NCBI RefSeq assembly: GCF_050948175.1
Contig: NC_135203.1
Coordinates: 3,410,001-3,474,000, forward strand
Source: Xylocopa sonorina
Taxonomy: Eukaryota > Arthropoda > Insecta > Hymenoptera > Apidae
Direction of reading: 5' to 3'
DNA length: 64,000 nucleotides
Shown here: positions 58,985 to 64,000 of the stretch, piece after piece
How the letters are laid out: each line of letters starts with the position of its first letter
Position numbering within the stretch: the stretch's first letter is position 1
The notes under the pieces: generated by a model
What the model saw: only the letters and a program-made list of their open reading frames with translations
Told to the model about the DNA's origin: nothing
Database searches by the model: none
Program-made: the position numbers and the translations under genes

Positions 58985-59977
58985 TGGTTCCCCGCTTCCT
59001 CGTACACGTTTCACTTGGTCGACGCGTCGCTGTTGCTGCCATTGCCGCGCTTTCGTGCGCCGTGCGCGCGCTTCGCAAACCGCTCGGGCAAACGGAAAGG
59101 TAAATCATGCATTTTATTATCGGCTGCGAGGGATCCCCGTGAACTGGCGCTCGTTAGAGAACCTAAACCACCGGCTTTGCCTCGTCTCCCTCTCGATTTC
59201 CCTGTTTCTCTCTCGCTCTCCAACAGTGGGACGCGAGGGGACGAGATGCCGCCGGGGAAAGTGTTACGCGTTGGGCTGACACATATTTGTCTCACAGCCG
59301 TTCAAACCTACCCTGCGTATTTTTAGTATCTACGCTTCCTGTCCCGTCGATAACGCTACCTGCTGGACAGGCCGCGACGGGGAACCAACGAACGGGGTGA
59401 ATCGTTAGTTCGCTTTGAACGGGCTCGCTGCGTTGCTTCTGATTTCTTCGCTGCTGTGCAGAGAAACCGGAAATCGACCAGGTATCGGCCCAGTGTCGCA
59501 TTATAACATCGTATTCGTGTAACGATTCGATTGCACGACTGATTCCTTTGGCGCACCGATTCTTTTTGGTTTATTGTTGGTTTGATAAATCTTTAAATTA
59601 AGTTTTGAAATTGAATGGACCACGTTAATTCTTGATTTACTTGTGCAGAATGCGTACGTTTACTCGATACTAGATTTATGGTTATATGTACATCGTTTAG
59701 AGAATTTTCGGATTTCATTAGTATGTTTATTAACAGAGAATTCTGTATATAGGTCATCAGACGCTAGGCTAATTCAAAGCTGAACTTAATCGTCGACGAA
59801 TGATTAGGTCGATTCGACGTAACATTAGTAAGAACACGTATCGCTGCACGCAGAATATCTTAACCGGAATAAGTCCGAAGTTCTACCCCATTACGTCTAA
59901 GCATGCTGTCCCTACCCCATCTTTGCATCACTATAATGCTGTGCCACGCTGCCTGCCCCATGCGATGGTACCTTCGT

Positions 59978-59995
59978 CTTCTCTCTCTCTCTCTT
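59978..59995. repeat. TC microsatellite
   Basis: (TC)n, about eight to nine units. Confidence 0.85.
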
Positions 59996-60670
59996 CTCCG
60001 CCATAAAGCGTCCCTTGGCCTTCCCCCTTGATTATTTTCCATAGGCGTAGAGCCTAATTAAGATACCTCTTTCGTCCTAGATCAATCGCGAGTCCAGCTC
60101 CCTCTCCACTTACACATTCTCTCATAATTTGTCTATCCATGGTTTTATTGAAATTCTGTCGCAAAGACATTCTTTACTAACAGCAATATAGTTTCGTTTA
60201 TAAGGTTTCTACATTGATGAGTAAGATTCCAAAAATATTGTATAATTAAGAATTAGTCTCATGTATAAGGGAAGAAAGTAAAGAAGAATAATAGAAAGGC
60301 CTGAAAAACTTTGCATCAGCACTGATTTCACAGGAAACTCGGAACACCGTATACTAGTGGTTCTTGCACCCCTCGAAGAAGTTCACCGTCGATCCTCATT
60401 GTCTTACCGGCGAGCGTTACGCCAATGGCGAAGGGTTGAGATCGACCGTCGGTGGGTGTCTCCTCTCTTTATCTCCTTGCACAGATTTTAATATAAATTA
60501 TAATCTAATGTCGTTTCTTAATACCTTTCCATCCCCCGTCCGACGTCGTTCTTCCTACCCCAAAACGGCTAGGTCATTATTAGGGATTTCTCATTACGCG
60601 ATCAATCATTCCCAGGGATCGCGAACCTAATTTCTTGCGTCAATTAATATCGCGATGCCGAGCATCGACA

Positions 60671-60690
60671 GAGGACCGTCGACGGTCCTC
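60671..60690. other. Perfect 20-nt palindrome
   Basis: GAGGACCGTC is followed directly by its inverted complement GACGGTCCTC. A small hairpin, GATGC-CGA-GCATC (60654-60666), lies just upstream and TTTT follows a few bases downstream. About 0.06 perfect 20-mers are expected by chance in 64 kb of random sequence. Confidence 0.97.
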
Positions 60691-63209
60691 CTTTTCTTAC
60701 CCTTCGATCACGTCGTCCGTTATCCCTGTAATATTCGAGCCTCGTCTTAACGTCACGCGACAATTATTTCCATCGTACTCTCGACGTTGATCTTTCTTTA
60801 TCCGTTCAATGGAACATGTCCTACTTTGAGGTATCTTGTGGTTAACTTGGATGTTAAAAATAATTACATTATCGATGCCTCTTATAAATGAATAAATTCA
60901 ATATTTAATCATTATTATATAATATAAGTAATAATCTCCTACAATTTTTGGGGTGATTCTTCTATGTTGTGTAGTTGTATGAGAAAGTAAGTTTGTAGTT
61001 TGCTATTCGCTAAATACTTTACTCAGATTCGTAATTACAACCCCACCGTCGTAAACTTGAAATAATTTTATTAAAACAAACATTTTGCCTCAATTCAATA
61101 CTCATCACTTCCATTCGTTTAATTCAGTCTATTATACTCCTTTACCCATTAAAATCTGAATGATAGCGTCGTCGCGAGCCATTGAAGGTCTTCGACAAGA
61201 AATCCGCGTGGTTGATTTCGCAAAGAGCTTCTTGGATGCCCGAAGGTGACACGAAAAGGACGATAGGAAAGATAAAGAACAAACCGATGGATTTATGTCG
61301 CGGACCGGGAGGTATCATCGTTTACTCCTCGACGATGGATATATGGCGGACAGATATACGCTCTTCGTGGCTCTATCTCACTTGGTTTCTTCCCTCCCTG
61401 GTGTTTGCTCTGGTACGTAACGCCCTCGAGTTCCCGTATTTACGTACAAATACGCGCGTGCGGATACGTACACGTGTCGTTCGTGTTTGCCTTCTTATGT
61501 TTGGCCATATTTCGTCTTGTCTCTGGCGGCTAGCCTCGAGAGTTCACCGGTAGAACGCCTCGCGAAATCGTATCGACCACCCCCTTTTTCATGAATTTCG
61601 AGCTCTGATTCTTCGACTCGCATACGCTGCTTTTGTATCGTCAGATCGTGTTGTTGGTTTCTTAATATCTGATGTTGGATGCATCTTGGATGGTGGATTA
61701 ATCCTTAAAATTAGAAAGGTTCCATTACAAGTATCACATATTTGTAATATTAAGTACGAGGACAGCAACAAAAGTGTAAACGAAATCTCTGGCAATTTGT
61801 CGAACGTGACAGAGTGATTATTACGCGTGATTAATACCGGAAAAGTGATTGATGGTATTGGAATCAATGGAACGACGCGGTGGTTGGAATCAATTAAAAT
61901 TCATCACCGCTGAAACGATAATATCGCGTATCGCGTAAAAATCGCGAAGCGTAAAAGCACGCGGTGCGTTTATTAACAGTTTTACGAATATTGCAATTAA
62001 TGAACGCGCAGTCTGTACTCGTTAATGATGGCAAACAGCGAGGAGAAATAAAATATACGGTTGACAGTGGATGACAATTTACGGTAATGCTTGATTGATA
62101 TCCTCACGCGCGATTTTTATCCCCGTTTTATCTTTTAATAGCGATCAGCGAACGTTAGATAACTTTTACCTTTTACATTTTCAAATAGTTTTTTCTCTAC
62201 GGTTTAATTGCTCGCAGGCTTAAGACTTGGTCGGCACGTTCGAACCATATCGTTGGTTTCAGCCTGTTATCGCGTTCACGTTGGTTTTCTGCCTTCACGG
62301 ACCATTGGAATTCGGAAAAGTTACGAGAAGTATTAACCCAGATCGTTAAGAGCGACGGTGAAACGGCCCTCGTTTCTTTCAGTTTACAAACTACGCCGAT
62401 GTTGTTGAAGGAATTCGAATATCCTTGCATCGCGTGGCTAATTATGTCTGGCTTCCGTTGCTTGTTGAACCACGGCAAATTGCTGCCTCCAATTAGTGCA
62501 AACAAATGCACTGTAAATCGTAAATATCGATTCGTTCTTTATTATCATTTAATACCACAGGTGCTGACGAAATAATAGACACGATACGCGGAGGGCACTA
62601 GAAAAATTCGCGTCTCTATTAAACGTGTCTGTATTCCGTACAATTTGGTGTTCATTGAACGGTACAGCGAAACGAACTTTCATTCCAATCCGAAGCGGGA
62701 GTTCATTCGAAAACCGTCTACACCATTAATGCCACGCTAAATTGATTTCCGTGGGAAATGTATCCTCAGTTTTTTGAACGTTTTCGCGATACAATCGCCG
62801 GAAAAATATCCTCCATTCAATTGATCCAGTTCTGTAACCGCATTGAGTTCGATTCGCTGGATGGTCGTCCAGCATGCAAATTACAAACATACACGATTCA
62901 ACTGGACTGCGTGTTATTTTTCAGTCTAATTATTATGCAACAAAAGAATGTTCAACCGCGGTTTCGGATTTCCGTTCGTTGTCGCGGAAACGGTACACGC
63001 GTTTCGCTGTTCCGCCCGCTCGAACCTCGACTCATTGAACTTCGGCTAAGTTATTCTTCAAACACAATGAGCAACTTAGTGACCTAAGTGATCTCAGAAG
63101 TTCGCAACTCTGGCCGCAGTAAATATCCGGCAAGTTAAATTCTCAACTTCGATGCTGAGTTGCGGGTTGCCCGCGTTACTTTCCGCTCTCTCCTCGGCTC
63201 GTGCATATC
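60691..63209. other. Noncoding sequence
   Basis: AT-rich at 60840-61170 and 61640-62200. A 6-bp hairpin, GCTGGA...TCCAGC, lies at 62856-62873. Open frames at 61182-61553 (plus), 62197-62511 (minus) and 62758-63087 (plus) have no recognisable motifs and lack splice-site or start-codon context. No supported gene. Confidence 0.55.
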
Positions 63210-63345
63210 TTTTTTTTTTATCCGAGGGAAGTCGCGGCAGGTGGAATTCTCGAGTCCTCGAGGAGAGGAACGTTCCAACGACGGGATTCGAACTTGTTAT
63301 CTTTGCTTACGTAGCGTTACTGACCAATTACTCTAATTAACCATC
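63210..63345 (-). mobile_element. tRNA-derived SINE-like element
   Basis: Read on the minus strand, an A-box-like TAGAGTAATTGG (63335-63324; one mismatch to TRGYNNARNNGG) is followed 29 bases later by a B-box-like AGTTCGAATCC (63294-63284; one mismatch). This is the internal Pol III promoter spacing of a tRNA. The T-arm stem is broken and no matching acceptor stem exists, so it is not a functional tRNA. After about 60 bases of unrelated body it ends in AT plus ten As (63219-63210), a retroposon-like tail. A possible short target duplication, TGCAT, flanks it but is weak. Confidence 0.5.
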
Positions 63346-64000
63346 GCGTACCCTTACGCTGCATCGTCTGCTTTCTTTCTTACGTCTCATTAGAGATGCT
63401 AACATTTTGACGCGAGTAGACGTATTTTAAATCAGATAAATTTTAATAAAAAATTTAAGAGATCGAATATTTTTATAGAAATGGACAAATTCTTGAAATT
63501 AAGTATTTTATGGCGTAAATATTGTGAAGAGGGATAGAGAAAAGCTAGTTTCACTGTTGAGTGAAATCGAACATATTATTGTACGAATTCGTATCAGAAA
63601 TGGTCATTGATGGTCAGAATGAAATATAGTATGATGGCATGTGACGTCGATTCGGGAAGACAACGGGGTGTCTCGCAAGAGGGTAGCAGCAGACGATTTG
63701 GTCAGGGTTAGGAAGGGGTGGCCCAACTTTGGACTTTGAACTTTGCTGTTCGAGTGACCTGGCGGCCTTTTTATTTCACTCTCGGCCATTAACATACTTC
63801 TCTTCTACATTTTTCCGACTTTTGGTATTTGCATAATTGCACGTCCACCGCCGTCGCTTTTCCGCGAATTTCTCTGCGAGCAAAACAACGCGTGTTTGCA
63901 AATTGTTGAACCAAGGCCAGAAAGTTTGGTGTATTACGTTGAAAACTGGAGACGATATTCACTTACGGGCTTTCCTCTCGAAGATCGAAATATTATCTCA
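63346..64000. other. Noncoding sequence to the window end
   Basis: 63400-63600 is AT-rich; the rest is mixed. A short minus-strand open frame near 63604-63795 has no recognisable domain. Nothing else is visible. Confidence 0.6.

Larger units (their letters stand above)
58348..60670. other. Noncoding sequence with simple repeats
   Basis: Purine-rich at 58430-58530, a degenerate TGGC/TGGT repeat at 58704-58757, and TC runs at 58971-58984 and 59978-59995. Frames open on both strands across 58860-59330 are compositional. 59570-59780 and 60130-60310 are AT-rich. No supported gene. Confidence 0.6.

Noticed and set aside
1..64000. CRISPR arrays, bacterial operons, phage genes
   Set aside because: No short regular repeats with unique spacers, and coding density and texture are eukaryotic.

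Overview
This window looks like insect nuclear DNA, most likely hymenopteran (bee, ant or wasp). That is inferred from overall texture: very frequent CpG and CGCG words, moderate GC, AT-rich troughs, many GA/TC microsatellites, long poly-G runs, and no bacterial-style packed coding. No gene can be assigned with confidence. The longest open frames (180 to 240 codons) lie in CpG- and pyrimidine- or purine-rich sequence where stop codons are rare. Their translations are low-complexity (Arg, Ser, Pro, Leu rich) and fit no protein family I recognise. The simplest reading is an intergenic region or the inside of a very large intron.

What can be supported is repeat structure. The richest part is 52.3-55.3 kb. 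It holds a 249-bp solo LTR (52355-52603) flanked by GAAC target duplications, sitting inside a 244-bp tandem array whose intact sister junctions preserve the empty site. About 1.3 kb further on is a five-copy 143-bp array (54575-55284). Smaller local duplications occur at 30.24-30.49 kb (123-bp unit), 32.26-32.74 kb (about 175-bp unit, AT-rich), 34.4 kb (24-bp unit) and 40.35-40.72 kb (190-bp unit). Old diverged copies 552 bp apart lie at 16.6/17.2 kb. A tRNA-derived SINE-like element with A box, B box and A tail lies on the minus strand at 63210-63345.

Several short stretches look more protein-like than their surroundings but stay unproven. They are a frame-broken minus-strand remnant at 1385-1851, a GC-rich block open in several plus frames at 28435-28842, a block that reads convincingly on both strands near 32.0 kb, a 138-codon frame at 51832-52248, and a 77-codon frame with a good start context at 58114-58347. 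A CpG-poor block at about 36.88-37.49 kb stands out from CpG-rich flanks.

Other oddities are four poly-G runs of 15-19 bases, all on the plus strand, a 28-nt near-perfect palindrome (50940-50967), a perfect 20-nt palindrome (60671-60690), and a G-rich tract at 5926-6066. I found no CRISPR array, rRNA, intact tRNA, recognisable miRNA or transposase. Nothing here amounts to a coherent new system of genes; the interest lies in the repeat biology and a few structural motifs.
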